Origin: Acidovorax sp. Leaf78
Lineage (GTDB): Bacteria > Pseudomonadota > Gammaproteobacteria > Burkholderiales > Burkholderiaceae_C
Direction: 5' to 3'
DNA length: 64,000 nt
NCBI RefSeq assembly: GCF_001422735.1
Contig: NZ_LMLZ01000024.1
Span: 124,001 to 188,000, forward strand
Under the pieces are notes generated by a model. That model ran no database searches and was not told where the DNA came from. It saw only the letters and a program-made list of their open reading frames with translations. A program made the position numbers and the translations under genes. This document shows, one piece after another, positions 8,715-16,597 of this stretch (positions within the stretch are counted from its first letter, which is position 1; the number at the start of each line of letters is the position of its first letter).

Positions 8715-8897
8715 ACAAAGGGCGCCTTGCGCGCCCTTGGGTGTTGAGAAGCTGACGATTGTAGGGACACAACCGGTGACACCCCGGAGATGGTGGGGCA
8801 GGACCGTGGGGCATTGGCCCGTCGCGTGGCCTGCAGGTGCTTGTGCAGATGCCTGTGCAGCGGCCCGCAGCAGGCGGTTTCGGGCGCTGCGCCGGGG

Positions 8898-10076
8898 CTA
8901 GCCGCCCTCGGTGGGCAGCCCGTTTTCATCCCATTCGGGCAGGCCGCCGCGCAGCCAGTACACCGAGGTGAAGCCCTTGCCCGCCGCCACCTTGGCGGCC
9001 TTGTACGACTTCCAGCACTCGGCGCCGTTGCAGGCAAAGATCACCGGCTTGCCCTTGTCCAGCTGCGGCACCTTGTCCAGGGCAGCAAAGTCGTCCTGCG
9101 CGGCGTTGAAGGCCACGTCCTTGAGGCTTTTTTCCACATAGGCTGCAAACACCGCGCCGCGGATGCGCTTGGCCTTGTATTCCTTTTCGGTGCGGGTATC
9201 GACCAGCGTGGCGCCGCGCGCCAGCAGGTCGCGCGCCTCCTTGGCGCTCACCCGGTTCACGCCCGGCAGGCTGCTGGGCGTGAACAGGCCCAGCTCGGCG
9301 AGGCGCTTGTACTCGGTGTTTTCAGGCCGCACCGCCACGGCGGGCAGGCCCACGTTGGCGGACGATGTGCCGAACCACTGCGCCAGCTTGTTGCGCGTGT
9401 CGGCGGGCAGGTCCTTCTTGACCACCACCGAGAAGCCGCCGGGCACCGGCTGCGACGTGGCCAGCACGCGGGCGGTCTTGGGGTGGGCTGCCGACCATTC
9501 GGCCCATTCGTCCTCGCGCACCACGGTGGCGTCGGCCGAGCCCAGGGTCAGCGCGGTCAGGCCCGCCTGGGGAAACTTTTCGTACTGCACGCTGCGCAGG
9601 TCCTGGAACGACAAGCCCGCCTCGTTGAGCATGCCGCGCGCCATGTAGGTGTAGACCGAGTCCTGCTGCGGCAGGTACAGGCGGCGGCCTTTCATGGCCG
9701 CCACGGCGTCGACCTGCTGCACGCCCACCAGCAGGTACTTGTCGGATTTTTGCGTGGCGCCCACCAGCTCGTAGCCGCGCTGCAGGGCCGACGCAGCCAC
9801 CTGGGGCGGCCCGATGAAGATGTCGAAGCCCGCACTGCGCGTGGCGCGCATCACGTCGGACAGGTCTTCGCTGGTGGTCACCGTGACGGCCTGGCCGGCG
9901 GCCTTGGCCAGCCCGGACTCGGCCGCGCTGCGCAGGATGGTGTTCGCCGCCTTCTTGGCGGTGGGCTCCACGGCCACCAGTGCCGTGAGCTGCGCCTGGG
10001 CGCCGAATGCAGCGGTGGCCAGCAGCCAGGCCGCACAGAGCATGCAGGTTCCGATCGATCTTCGCCCGTGGTTCAT
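8898..10076 (-). CDS. Fusion of a PhnD-like periplasmic binding domain with a rhodanese domain
   Basis: 392 aa with a signal peptide (to ~residue 29, AQAQ). Residues ~30-270 resemble PhnD-type phosphonate/phosphite binding proteins (ALVAVEPTAKK, FDIFIGPPQVAASAL, SADATVVREDEW). Residues ~280-390 are a rhodanese domain (GATLVDTRTEKEYKAKRIRGA, then CNGAECWKS with the presumed catalytic Cys). Rhodaneses move sulfane sulfur. The protein would sit in the periplasm, and it is transcribed away from a sulfite dehydrogenase pair, so a sulfur-compound role is likely. I chose the ATG at 10076, which has AGGAAAGGAGAGG upstream. The ligand of the binding domain is unknown. Confidence 0.8.
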   Translation of the reverse strand: MNHGRRSIGTCMLCAAWLLATAAFGAQAQLTALVAVEPTAKKAANTILRSAAESGLAKAAGQAVTVTTSEDLSDVMRATRSAGFDIFIGPPQVAASALQRGYELVGATQKSDKYLLVGVQQVDAVAAMKGRRLYLPQQDSVYTYMARGMLNEAGLSFQDLRSVQYEKFPQAGLTALTLGSADATVVREDEWAEWSAAHPKTARVLATSQPVPGGFSVVVKKDLPADTRNKLAQWFGTSSANVGLPAVAVRPENTEYKRLAELGLFTPSSLPGVNRVSAKEARDLLARGATLVDTRTEKEYKAKRIRGAVFAAYVEKSLKDVAFNAAQDDFAALDKVPQLDKGKPVIFACNGAECWKSYKAAKVAAGKGFTSVYWLRGGLPEWDENGLPTEGG

Positions 10077-10315
10077 GGCGCCCTCTCCTTTCCTTGGAAA
10101 GGCCAATATGCCTCAGGCCATCTCGGGATGCACGAATGTTTCCATATGCTTATTACTATTACATCTTTTGACAATGTATCGGATGGCTGGGGTGGGGTTT
10201 AGGCGCACAGAATGCGGCTTCCATCCGCAAAGGCCCGCAGCAGGAGGCGTGCGCTCCCCGCCATGTGTGTTGCTGTTTGTGTTGTTCGACTTACAACTTC
10301 CCGGAGACCGAACCC

Positions 10316-11521
10316 ATGAAAGATTCCATGACCCTTCCGCGCCGGCACCTGCTGGCCGGGAGTGCCGCCGCCCTGAGTGCACTGGGCCTTGCCGGCTGGA
10401 GCGGGCGTGCCGCGGCCCAGGCTGCGGCCCCCAAGCCCTTGCCGGCTTACGCGGGGTGGAAGTCTTCCGACGCGTTGATCGTGCACAGCAGCAGCACGCT
10501 GGAGACCAAGCGCTCCGCGTTCGGCACCAGCGTGATCACGCCGTCGAACCAGCTGTACGTGCGCAACAACCTGCCCGCGCCCGACGCGGCCATCCTGAAC
10601 GACCGCGACGCCTGGACCGTGGCCTTTGAAGGGGTGAAGAACCCGCGCAGCCTCACGCTGGCCGAGCTCAAGACCCTGGGCGTGGAGACCGTGGCCACCG
10701 TGCTGCAGTGCTCGGGCAACGGGCGCGGCTTCTTCCCCAGCAAGCCCAGCGGCACGCCCTGGGCCGTGGGCGCTGCAGGCTGCGTGGTGTGGAGCGGCGT
10801 GCCGCTGCGCAACGTGGTGGCCGCCCTGGGCGGGCTGGCCGATGGCGCGGTGTACCTCACCGGCACGGGCGGCGAGAAGCTGCCCGAGGGCGTGGACCCG
10901 CTGTCGGTGGTGGTGGAGCGATCGGTGCCCGTCAAGGCGACCGAAGACGCGCTGCTGGCCTGGGAGATGAACGGAGAGCCCATCTCGCTGGCCCACGGCG
11001 GCCCGCTGCGGTTGGTGGTGCCGGGCTACCAGGGCGTGAACAACATCAAGTACGTGCAGCGCGTGGCGTTCACCAGCGCCCAGTCGCAGGCGCGCATCAT
11101 GTCGCACGGCTACCGCATGTCGCCCCCCGGCACCAAGGCCGCGCCGGACCAGCCCTCGGTGTGGGAGATGGGCGTCAAATCCTGGATCAACGGCCCCCTG
11201 CCCGAGAAGGGCACGCTCAAGGCCGGCCTGGTGCAGGTGCACGGCGTGGCCTTTGGCGGCACGCAGGCCGTCAAGGGCGTGGAGGTGTCGGTGGACGGCG
11301 GCAAGACCTGGCAGGCCGCACGCCTCATCGGCCCCGACCTGGGCAAGTTCGCCTGGCGCCAGTTCGTGCTGCCCGTGCAACTGGGCGCGGGCACCCATGT
11401 ACTGGCCAGCCGCGCCACCGACATGGCAGGCACGGTGCAGGGTGAGCAGCGTGACGAGAACGTCGGCGGCTACAACAACGCCAGCTGGCGCGACCACGCC
11501 GTGACGATCACGGCAGCATGA
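10316..11521 (+). CDS. Periplasmic sulfite dehydrogenase, molybdopterin subunit (SorA/SoxC type)
   Basis: 401 aa with a twin-arginine signal (PRRHLLAGSAAALSALGLAG, cut near AAAQA). Sulfite-oxidase fold: the molybdenum-ligand cysteine is Cys132 in VLQCSGNGRGFF, followed by WSGVPLRNVV, GGPLRLVVPGYQG and a C-terminal dimerisation domain (GVEVSVDGGKTWQAARL). It oxidises sulfite to sulfate and passes electrons to a c-type cytochrome. The next gene, overlapping by ATGA, encodes such a cytochrome, which favours the SorAB arrangement. No other sox genes are nearby, so SoxCD membership is less likely. Start at 10316, with GGAGA nine bases upstream. Confidence 0.88.
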   Translation: MKDSMTLPRRHLLAGSAAALSALGLAGWSGRAAAQAAAPKPLPAYAGWKSSDALIVHSSSTLETKRSAFGTSVITPSNQLYVRNNLPAPDAAILNDRDAWTVAFEGVKNPRSLTLAELKTLGVETVATVLQCSGNGRGFFPSKPSGTPWAVGAAGCVVWSGVPLRNVVAALGGLADGAVYLTGTGGEKLPEGVDPLSVVVERSVPVKATEDALLAWEMNGEPISLAHGGPLRLVVPGYQGVNNIKYVQRVAFTSAQSQARIMSHGYRMSPPGTKAAPDQPSVWEMGVKSWINGPLPEKGTLKAGLVQVHGVAFGGTQAVKGVEVSVDGGKTWQAARLIGPDLGKFAWRQFVLPVQLGAGTHVLASRATDMAGTVQGEQRDENVGGYNNASWRDHAVTITAA

Positions 11522-11934
11522 AAAAGCTCCCCCCTGAGGCGCTGCGCGCCTTCCCCCCTGGAGGGAGACGCCACCGGTGGACTGGCGCAGCCAGATCCAC
11601 GGCGGCACTGGCTTTGGGGCGCGACCTCGCATTGGCATTGCTGTTGCTGTCGACAGGCACCAGCTGGGCCGCCGATGCCGCCGAGCTGGCGCGCGGCAAA
11701 GAGCTGTTCACCAAGATCCAGCCCGCCTGCGCCGTGTGCCACACGCTGCAGGCCGCCGGTGCCGAAGGCCAGGTGGGCCCCGTGCTCGACGAGCTCAAGC
11801 CCGATGCGCCGCGCGTGCTGCGGGCATTGAAGGCGGGCATCGGCGTGATGCCGTCGTATGCCGAGCGCATGAGCGAGAAGGACATGAAGGCCGTGGCGAG
11901 CTTTGTGGCGCATGCCACCGGGGCTGCCAAGTAG
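11518..11934 (+). CDS. Small c-type cytochrome, probable SorB-like electron acceptor
   Basis: 138 aa. One haem site, Cys71-Ala-Val-Cys74-His75, and a late Met (in the GVMPSYAERM region) as probable second ligand. The hydrophobic signal segment (residues 37-50, ending SWAADA) is preceded by an unusually long, basic 36-residue N-region. That N-region is encoded by a family C interspersed repeat lying directly after the sorA stop codon. The ATG overlaps the sorA stop (ATGA), so coupling is likely. A TTG at 11614 is the only plausible later start and would give an ordinary signal peptide. The role as electron acceptor from the sulfite dehydrogenase follows from position and from known SorAB pairs. 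Confidence 0.8.
   Translation: MKKLPPEALRAFPPGGRRHRWTGAARSTAALALGRDLALALLLLSTGTSWAADAAELARGKELFTKIQPACAVCHTLQAAGAEGQVGPVLDELKPDAPRVLRALKAGIGVMPSYAERMSEKDMKAVASFVAHATGAAK
11524..11612 (+). repeat. Family C repeat read through as the cytochrome N-terminus (copy 2)
   Basis: Shows the family C blocks CCCCCTGAGGCGCTGCGC, GGAGGGAGACGCCACCGGTG and the CCACGGCGGCACTGG end, in the same orientation relative to the preceding stop codon as other copies. It lies three bases after the sorA stop and is entirely inside the reading frame of the cytochrome gene. Confidence 0.75.
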
Positions 11935-12036
11935 ACGAGGTACGGCGGCATTCGGTTGTAGCCCTCAGTGCTTTTTCATGGCCGTACAGGACTGCCGCGC
12001 GGCCTCAACGGGCCGCGCGCCGTGGTCATTCTGTGC

Positions 12037-13353
12037 TCAGGCCGTGGTGCGCGTCGGCAGCAGCGCCGCAGGGCGCGTGCTGCGCTCCACCCCTTGAAAA
12101 TCGAAGTCCACCTGCGGCACCCGCCCGCTCACGATGTCGGCCAGCGCCTGGCCCGAGCCGCAGGCGTGCGTCCAGCCCAGCGTGCCGTGGCCGGTGTTGA
12201 GGAACAGGTTGGCGAGCTTCGTCTTGCCGATCAGCGGTACGTTGCTTGGCGTGGCGGGGCGCAGGCCGGTCCAGAACTGCGCCTGGCTGGCGTCGCCCGC
12301 ACCGGGAAACAACTGCTCCACGCGGCGCACGATGGCGTCGCAGCGCACGGCGTTCAGGTGGCGGTCGTAGCCGTTCAATTCCGCCGTGCCTGCGATGCGC
12401 AGCCGGTCGCCCTGCGCGCTGGTGTAGCGCGAGAACACGAGCTTGAACTCGTCGTCCGTCAGGCTCACCTGGTGGGCCCGGGCCGCGTCCTTCACCGGCA
12501 TGGTCACCGAATAGCCCTTGGCCGGGTAGATCGGCAGGCGAATGCCCAGCGGCTGCGCGAGCAGCGGGCTGAACGAGCCCATGGCCAGCACGAAGGCATC
12601 GCCCTGTACGCGCTCGAAGCGGCCTTCGGGCGTGGTCACCTCCACATGGTCGATGCGCCCCCCGGCCTCGCGCAGCGCGGTGATGTGGTGGCCCAGGCGA
12701 AACTGCACGCCCGCCGCCTCGCAGAGGGCAGCCAGCGCGCGCGTGAACTGGTTAGCGTCGCCCGATTCGTCCTCGGCCGTGAAGGTGGCGCCTGCGAGCT
12801 GCGGGCGGATGTGGGCGAGGGCGGGCTCGATGCGCACGGCCTCGTCGGCGCTGATGACCTGCCGCTCGCAGCCCAGGGCGCGCATCTGCTCGGCCGGGGC
12901 CAGGGCGCCGTCGAACTCCTTGGCGTTGGTGTAGAAGTGCAGGATGCCCTGCGTGCGCTGGTCGTACTGAAGTCCGGTGGCCGCGCGCAGCTGCTGCAGC
13001 ACGCTGCGGCTGTAGGTGCCCAGGCTCACGATCTGCTCGATGTTGTGGCGCGTGCGCGCCGGCGTGCAGTTGCGCAAGAAGGCCAGACCCCAGAGCCACT
13101 GGCGCATGTCGGCGCGCAGGCGGAACAACAGCGGCGCGTCTTCCTGGCCCAGCCATTGCAGCACCTTGAGCGGTGCGCTCGGGTTGGCCCAGGGTTCGGC
13201 GTGGCTCACCGAGATCTGCCCGCCATTGGCAAAGCTGGTCTCGGCGCCGGGCGCGCCCTGGCGGTCGATGACGGTCACGTCGTGGCCGAGTTGCGAGAGG
13301 AAATAAGCCGAAGTCACGCCGAGCAAGCCGGCGCCGAGAACGATCACGCGCAT
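12037..13353 (-). CDS. dadA: D-amino acid dehydrogenase (DadA family flavoprotein)
   Basis: 438 aa. The N-terminus has the FAD dinucleotide motif (VIVLGAGLLGVTSAYFL) followed by VIDRQ and SFANGGQIS, which are characteristic of DadA. C-terminal FAD contacts are seen in LRPATPSNVPLIGKT and NTGHGTLGWTHACGSG. The family oxidises D-amino acids (alanine and others, some members glycine) at the inner membrane, feeding electrons to quinone. The gene is preceded by a tandem glycine riboswitch, so in this organism glycine, or an amino acid mixture dominated by glycine, is a likely substrate or inducer. No alanine racemase gene is adjacent, unlike classical dad operons. Confidence 0.88.
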   Translation of the reverse strand: MRVIVLGAGLLGVTSAYFLSQLGHDVTVIDRQGAPGAETSFANGGQISVSHAEPWANPSAPLKVLQWLGQEDAPLLFRLRADMRQWLWGLAFLRNCTPARTRHNIEQIVSLGTYSRSVLQQLRAATGLQYDQRTQGILHFYTNAKEFDGALAPAEQMRALGCERQVISADEAVRIEPALAHIRPQLAGATFTAEDESGDANQFTRALAALCEAAGVQFRLGHHITALREAGGRIDHVEVTTPEGRFERVQGDAFVLAMGSFSPLLAQPLGIRLPIYPAKGYSVTMPVKDAARAHQVSLTDDEFKLVFSRYTSAQGDRLRIAGTAELNGYDRHLNAVRCDAIVRRVEQLFPGAGDASQAQFWTGLRPATPSNVPLIGKTKLANLFLNTGHGTLGWTHACGSGQALADIVSGRVPQVDFDFQGVERSTRPAALLPTRTTA

Positions 13354-13379
13354 GGTTCAGAACCTTTGAAGGGTCTACC

Positions 13380-13445
13380 GCCTGCCAGGCGTGCGCTACC
13401 AGCTATGAATTCAATAGCAATGCAGCTGGCGCACGTCTGCCAGGC
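13380..13445 (-). repeat. Long hairpin with family A core between riboswitch and dadA
   Basis: The arms at 13380-13404 and 13424-13445 pair over about 22 bases with few mismatches (GCCTGGCAGACGTGCGC against GCCTGCCAGGCGTGCGC). The apex holds a family A palindrome, GCTATGAATTCAATAGC. It lies between the riboswitch and the dadA start codon. There is no T-run after it, so it is not an obvious intrinsic terminator. It could still be part of the switching platform. Confidence 0.6.
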
Positions 13446-13454
13446 TGCCGCTCC

Positions 13455-13655
13455 CCCTGTCCTTGGTACCTGAGAGATTCACCGCCGCGCCCACATGGCG
13501 TGCGGTTTGCTCCTTCGGTGCGCCACCACGCCGATAAGGGGTAGGGCGGCTCTCCAGACGGCTTTGATGAATGTGCAGTACGGGACCTGAGCGTGTATGG
13601 GAGTTTGCGCCTTCGGTGCAGCAGCGGGTGGTGCCCGCCGTGCTCTCCTGCTGGG
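13455..13655 (-). promoter_or_regulatory. Tandem glycine riboswitch upstream of dadA
   Basis: Two complete aptamers on the minus strand. Aptamer I has GGAGAG at 13648-13643, ACCGAAGG with GCAA at 13617-13605 and CTCAGG at 13591-13586. Aptamer II has GGAGAG at 13555-13550, ACCGAAGG with GCAA at 13519-13507 and CTCTCAGG at 13476-13469, then ACAGG near 13460. These are the conserved bases of the gcvT-type glycine aptamer in the right order and spacing, with the short linker normal for tandem switches. In other bacteria tandem switches bind glycine and usually turn on glycine breakdown. The start of dadA is about 100 bases downstream. Confidence 0.93.
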
Positions 13656-13756
13656 CGGATTCTAGGGGCGGCCCCGCGCACATGGCCAGGCCGCGAGCGC
13701 TAATGCACCGCAACGTTTGCTGATGCAACGGGCCGCTGAAGCCGGCCCGCAGCGGT

Positions 13757-14962
13757 TCAGGCGTTCTGCGGGAAGACGGCCTCGCCCAGATTGAGCATGA
13801 GGCGGTTGGCCCAGGCGAACAGGGCGCTGGCGTGCAGCGCATCCAGAATTTCCAGGTCCGACAGGCCCGCCGCGCGCAGCGGCTGCAGGTGCTGTGCTCC
13901 GAAGGTGCCGGGGCTGCGCGTGAGCGCCAGGGCCGCCTGCACGATGGCGCGCTCGCGGGCGTTGGTGCCTGCCTGGTCGGGGTCGGCAAAGATCTGCGCC
14001 ATCACGTCGTTGCGCCGCGCCAACTGCTCGAATCGCTGGGCGTGCACCGAGGCGCAGTACACGCAGCCGTTGGCGCGCGACACCGCCGTGCTGGCCACCT
14101 CGCGCTCGGCGCGGGAGAGGCCGCCGGGCGCGTACATGATGGCGTTGAAGGCCTGCGAGCGCTCCGACAGCACACGCGCTTGGTGCACCAGCAGCAGGTA
14201 AAAATCCGAGCTGCGCGCCTTGGGGTGGCTCAGGTCCAGCACCGCCTGCTGTTCGGGCGTGGCGGTGGCGGGGTCCACCACGGGCAGCCACGAGGCCCAG
14301 CCCAGCGTCTCGCTGGTGTAGCCGTTCAGCCGCAGCGGCTCGCCGGGGGCGGGCAGGTTGGCGGGGTGCACAAAGGGCGCAGCGTCGACCGCTGCAGGTG
14401 CGGCAGGCGCATCGCCCTCGCCACCCAGCGCGTCCAATGCCGCCACGCCCGCCACCAAGCGCAGCTGGTACGTGACAAAGCCGATGAGCTGCGCCAGCAG
14501 CACCGTGTCCGCCACCGACAGGCCGGCGGCGGGCAGGGCCAGCAGGGCGGCGCGGTCGCTGCGGTCCGGGTGGGTGGCGAGGGTGCGGGTGAACTGCGCC
14601 ACCGCCTGCAGGCGCGCGTCGGTGGGGGTGCTGCCGGGGTGCTGCAGCAGTTCCTGCAGCGGCTGCGAGAGCACGGTGTGGGCGGTGCTTTTGAGCACCT
14701 GGTCGCGGTAGTGCGCTGCCAGCAGGGGCATGCCGCTGGCCTCGGCGATATCGCTGGCCACCCAAAGGCGCTCTGTGTGGGTCAGCGTGCCGGACAGGTC
14801 GGCGCTGAACAGGGCGTCGTAGCAGCCCTGCGTGGCCACAGCCACCTTGTCGCGCGCATGGCGCGTGGCGAACGCGGGCCGCTCGGGCGTGAGGGCAAGC
14901 AGCGTGTCGATGGTGTCTTCGCTGGACGTGGTGGCAGTGGTGTCAGGAGCGGTGGTGGTCAT
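13757..14962 (-). CDS. Double carboxymuconolactone-decarboxylase (CMD/AhpD-like) domain protein
   Basis: 401 aa, two halves. The N-terminal half (about 1-180) is a CMD-like helical domain without a CxxC. The C-terminal half (about 210-395) is an AhpD/peroxidase-related domain with the redox motif CVYCASVHAQRF and the ETLGWASWLPVVDP entry segment. AhpD-like proteins reduce peroxides through the CxxC and a nearby His. It is the last gene of an apparent three-gene operon (Bug receptor, FAD oxidoreductase, this protein), with 48-base spacing. This suggests protection or a redox step in catabolism of an imported compound, whose identity is not shown. Confidence 0.75.
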   Translation of the reverse strand: MTTTAPDTTATTSSEDTIDTLLALTPERPAFATRHARDKVAVATQGCYDALFSADLSGTLTHTERLWVASDIAEASGMPLLAAHYRDQVLKSTAHTVLSQPLQELLQHPGSTPTDARLQAVAQFTRTLATHPDRSDRAALLALPAAGLSVADTVLLAQLIGFVTYQLRLVAGVAALDALGGEGDAPAAPAAVDAAPFVHPANLPAPGEPLRLNGYTSETLGWASWLPVVDPATATPEQQAVLDLSHPKARSSDFYLLLVHQARVLSERSQAFNAIMYAPGGLSRAEREVASTAVSRANGCVYCASVHAQRFEQLARRNDVMAQIFADPDQAGTNARERAIVQAALALTRSPGTFGAQHLQPLRAAGLSDLEILDALHASALFAWANRLMLNLGEAVFPQNA

Positions 14963-15010
14963 GGGGTGTGCAATCCAGAAGATAAGACCGCCCGCGGGCG
15001 GCCGGGCGCG

Positions 15011-16546
15011 TCAGGCGCGGTCGGTTTGGGACAGGGGCTGGACGTTTGGCGCAGCGGGGGGCTGCGTCTGCAGCTGCTCGACGCGCTGCGCCGTATCAGT
15101 CACCGTCCATTCGTCGCCCACCAGTTCGGGCTCGGCATAGGCCTGCAGGTTGGCAAAGTGCTGCTCGATGTCTTCGCGGTAGAACAGGCTGGCCAGACCC
15201 TGCGCCAGGCGCCGCGCGCCGTCGCTGATGGCCGGTATGTCGCCCGACACCGTGCCGTGCGACAGCGCTGCGGGGTAGCAAAAGCAGTGGATGCGCTCCA
15301 GGCCCGGGCAACTGCCGGGGGCCTTTTGCTGAAACTCGAACACCGGGCCCAGGTCGGGCGAGTCGGCCAGCTCCTGGTCCTCGTCGCCCGGTGCAGGCTG
15401 ATACCGTTGGCTCCAGGCGCGCACGTGCGGTGCGATGTGCGCGAACTCGGGCTTTTGCAGCCAGTCGATGGCAAAGCCGGTGGAGACGATGAGGAAGTCG
15501 AGCACGAAGGTGCCCTTGGGCGTGGCCACGCGCAGGGTGTTGCCCTGCTGCTCCACACGCTCCACCGGGCAGCCCAGGTTGAAATGCGCATTGGGGTGGC
15601 GCGACACGCGCAGCGTGCTGCCGTGCGGCGGCGGCACCTGCTGCACGTTGATGTAGTGGCGCAGGCGCCACTTCCAGGCATCGGGCAGGTCGTGGTGGCC
15701 GTGCGTGAGGCCCGGCACGCCCGAGCCCTTGGACTTGTTGATGCGGGGCAGGTCGGTGCGGCGCACCAGCAGGTCGACGCTGGCGGCGCCGCTCTCGAGC
15801 GCCGTGGCCGCGCTGTCCATGGCGGATGAACCCGCGCCCACCACGCCCACGCGCAGGCCGCGCAGTGTGGCGTAGTCGAGCACGTCCGACGAATGCGTCC
15901 AGCGGCTGCGGTCCACGCCCTGCATGAAGGCCGGGATCTGCGGGCCGCCCAGGCCGTCGCGGCCGGTGGCCAGCACCACGCGGCGCGCCAGCCAAGTGGC
16001 GGCGCCCTCGGGGCTGTGCACATCCACCTCGACCAGCGCATCGGCCCGCGGGCGCAGGGCGGTGACGGCGTGCTCGTTGCGCACGTCGGCCCCGGTCACG
16101 CGGCGGTACCAGCGCAGGTAGTCCATCCACTGCAGGCGCGGAATCTTGTCGAGCGCAGCCCAGGCGGCACGCCCCCATTGCGCTTCGAACCAGGCACGAA
16201 AGGTCAGGCTGGGCAGGCCCAGCGCAGGGCCCGTCAGCTCTTTGGGCGAGCGCAGGGTTTCCATGCGCGCGGTGGTGGCCCAGGGGCCTTCATGGTCGCG
16301 CGGCGCGCGGTCGAGCAGCACGGCGCGGATGCCCAGCTGCGCCAGCGCGGCCGCTGCCGCCAGGCCCGCCTGGCCCGCGCCGATGATCAGCACATCGACC
16401 ACGGCATGGCCTGCGTAGGTGCGCTGCGGCACCCAGCTGCGTGCCGGCCAGCCCAGCATGGACAGGTCGTCCTTCAGGCGCTGTTCCAGCACAGCCAGGC
16501 CGGTGCCGGCTGGGGAGGTGTGGTTGGTTTCTTCGTTCAGTGGCAT
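15011..16546 (-). CDS. FAD/NAD(P)-dependent monooxygenase-like oxidoreductase
   Basis: 511 aa. It has two Rossmann signatures: VLIIGAGQAGLAAAAAL near residue 52 for FAD and VGVVGAGSSAMDSAA near residue 235 for NAD(P). A glycine-poor middle holds TGRDGLGGPQIPAF, and STGFAIDW occurs near residue 370. This layout is that of flavin-containing/Baeyer-Villiger type monooxygenases and related thioredoxin-reductase-like proteins. No full FxGxxxHxxxW/P fingerprint is visible, so oxygenase activity is unproven. It lies between a Bug receptor gene and a CMD-domain gene, all on the minus strand, consistent with uptake and oxidation of an organic compound. Confidence 0.8.
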   Translation of the reverse strand: MPLNEETNHTSPAGTGLAVLEQRLKDDLSMLGWPARSWVPQRTYAGHAVVDVLIIGAGQAGLAAAAALAQLGIRAVLLDRAPRDHEGPWATTARMETLRSPKELTGPALGLPSLTFRAWFEAQWGRAAWAALDKIPRLQWMDYLRWYRRVTGADVRNEHAVTALRPRADALVEVDVHSPEGAATWLARRVVLATGRDGLGGPQIPAFMQGVDRSRWTHSSDVLDYATLRGLRVGVVGAGSSAMDSAATALESGAASVDLLVRRTDLPRINKSKGSGVPGLTHGHHDLPDAWKWRLRHYINVQQVPPPHGSTLRVSRHPNAHFNLGCPVERVEQQGNTLRVATPKGTFVLDFLIVSTGFAIDWLQKPEFAHIAPHVRAWSQRYQPAPGDEDQELADSPDLGPVFEFQQKAPGSCPGLERIHCFCYPAALSHGTVSGDIPAISDGARRLAQGLASLFYREDIEQHFANLQAYAEPELVGDEWTVTDTAQRVEQLQTQPPAAPNVQPLSQTDRA

Positions 16547-16597
16547 GGAGTCAAAGGCTTGCCCGCGGCGGTGGTGCCGCAGTGCGAAGCCCGCAGT

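Noticed and set aside
10077-10315. Sigma-70 promoter from TTGACA at 10168
   Set aside because: No acceptable -10 hexamer at 16-18 bases on either strand, so I do not call a promoter although the divergent genes must have theirs in this region.
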